Position numbers and translations under genes: made by a program | Notes under the pieces: generated by a model | Databases searched by the model: none | What the model was told of the DNA's origin: nothing | Seen by the model: the letters and a program-made list of their open reading frames with translations, nothing else | Shown: positions 6,779 through 7,407 of the stretch, piece after piece | Layout: each line of letters begins with the position of its first letter | How positions within the stretch are numbered: the first letter of the stretch is position 1 | Assembly: GCA_030832235.1 (NCBI GenBank) | Contig: JAURJO010000483.1 | Coordinates: forward strand, 1 to 7,407 | Origin: Verrucomicrobiota bacterium | GTDB taxonomy: Bacteria > Verrucomicrobiota > Verrucomicrobiia > Opitutales > Opitutaceae | Length of the DNA: 7,407 nt | Reading direction: 5' to 3'

Positions 6779-7407
6779 ATGTCTCGCTCCCTTCGCCTTT
6801 TCCGCCGTGCGGCTGCCGCCGGTTTGCTCGCTCTTGGCGCGGCCCGCGCCGCCGACGAGACCCTGCCGCGCCTCGCCTACAACAACCCCGGTGCGCTCGC
6901 CGACCTCGGCGTGGGTCTCTGGGCGTGGCCGCTGCCGATGGACTACAACGGCGACGGTCTCATGGACCTCGTCGTGGTGTGCACCGACAAACCGTACAAC
7001 GGCACGTGGTTCTTCGAGAACAGCGGCGTGGTCGACCCCCAGCTGAAGCTGCCGGTATTCAAGCCCGCGGTGCTCATCGGCAAGTCGGCCGCATCGGTGG
7101 GCATCTCCTACGTCACCGGCGAGCCCGTCGTGACCGCGACGGCCTCGTCCAAGCAGGGCGAGACCTACCGCTTCCGCGGGAGTGTGTTTCCGGACTTCCG
7201 AAAGTCGCAGTTCAACCGCCCGCAGAAGCTCGCGGCGCCGGAGACGATCCACCCGGAGCCGGGCAACATCCGGCAGAACCAGTGGAAGCTCGTGGATTAC
7301 GACGATGACGGCGCGGTTGATCTCACGATCGGCGTCGATTTCTGGGGCGACTACGGTTGGGACGCGGCTTTCAACCCCCGCGGCGAATGGACCCGCGGGC
7401 CGTTGCA
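6779..7407 (+). CDS. Exported FG-GAP/VCBS repeat protein, partial
   Basis: The frame opens at ATG 6779 and runs off the right edge after 209 full codons. Residues 1-25 look like a signal peptide: basic start MSRSLRLFRR, hydrophobic AAAAGLLALGAA and an A-R-A-A cleavage region. Two calcium-binding FG-GAP/VCBS-type loops are visible. The first is DYNGDGLMDLVVV, with acidic or polar ligands at 55, 57, 59 and 63. The second is DYDDDGAVDLTIG, with ligands at 173, 175, 177 and 181. The roughly 118-residue spacing suggests blades of a beta-propeller, with aromatic-rich linkers. In related bacteria such proteins are secreted or surface-held and bind, or sometimes degrade, polysaccharides. No catalytic residues can be assigned from this fragment. 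It follows the TonB-dependent receptor by 17 bases, so a joint role in surface capture before import is likely. The frame is secure; the molecular role is inferred. Confidence 0.85.
   Translation, partial: MSRSLRLFRRAAAAGLLALGAARAADETLPRLAYNNPGALADLGVGLWAWPLPMDYNGDGLMDLVVVCTDKPYNGTWFFENSGVVDPQLKLPVFKPAVLIGKSAASVGISYVTGEPVVTATASSKQGETYRFRGSVFPDFRKSQFNRPQKLAAPETIHPEPGNIRQNQWKLVDYDDDGAVDLTIGVDFWGDYGWDAAFNPRGEWTRGPL

Overview
The window is a GC-rich bacterial chromosome segment holding seven protein-coding genes, two of them cut by the window edges. The likely source is a verrucomicrobial bacterium of the Opitutaceae type. This rests on the large TonB-dependent receptor with an N-terminal carboxypeptidase-regulatory-like domain, its pairing with an FG-GAP/VCBS repeat protein, GC-rich third codon positions and the near absence of Shine-Dalgarno sequences. 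The taxonomic guess is an inference from family resemblance, not from a marker gene.

Left block, minus strand, positions 1-2401, read right to left. The first gene is a 190-residue class I glutamine amidotransferase of the PabA/TrpG type (folate or tryptophan precursor synthesis). Next come the ribonucleotide reductase repressor NrdR, an unrecognised 170-residue protein that begins one base after the nrdR stop, and the N-terminal two thirds or so of a secreted SGNH/GDSL hydrolase with a GxDLY-type N-terminal domain that runs off the left edge. The spacings are short (59, 1 and 54 bases), so the four may share a transcript, though no promoter is clear.

Middle, plus strand, 2529-3674: tRNA-guanine transglycosylase (Tgt), the queuosine-modification enzyme, divergent from the amidotransferase across a 127-base gap. 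It keeps both catalytic aspartates and the substrate-pocket motifs. However, the normal Cys-x-Cys-x-x-Cys zinc site is replaced by residues without any cysteine, while the fourth ligand (His) remains. This is the most unusual feature in the window.

Right block, plus strand, 3822-7407: a 979-residue TonB-dependent outer-membrane receptor, followed 17 bases later by an exported FG-GAP/VCBS repeat protein that runs off the right edge. Together they look like an outer-membrane uptake and surface-binding pair, probably for a glycan or its breakdown products. The substrate cannot be read from the sequence. The exported SGNH hydrolase at the other end would fit the same lifestyle but is not in the same operon.

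I see no tRNA, rRNA, CRISPR array, insertion sequence or phage gene. The only non-coding stretches are short (54, 59, 127, 147 and 17 bases) and are described below.
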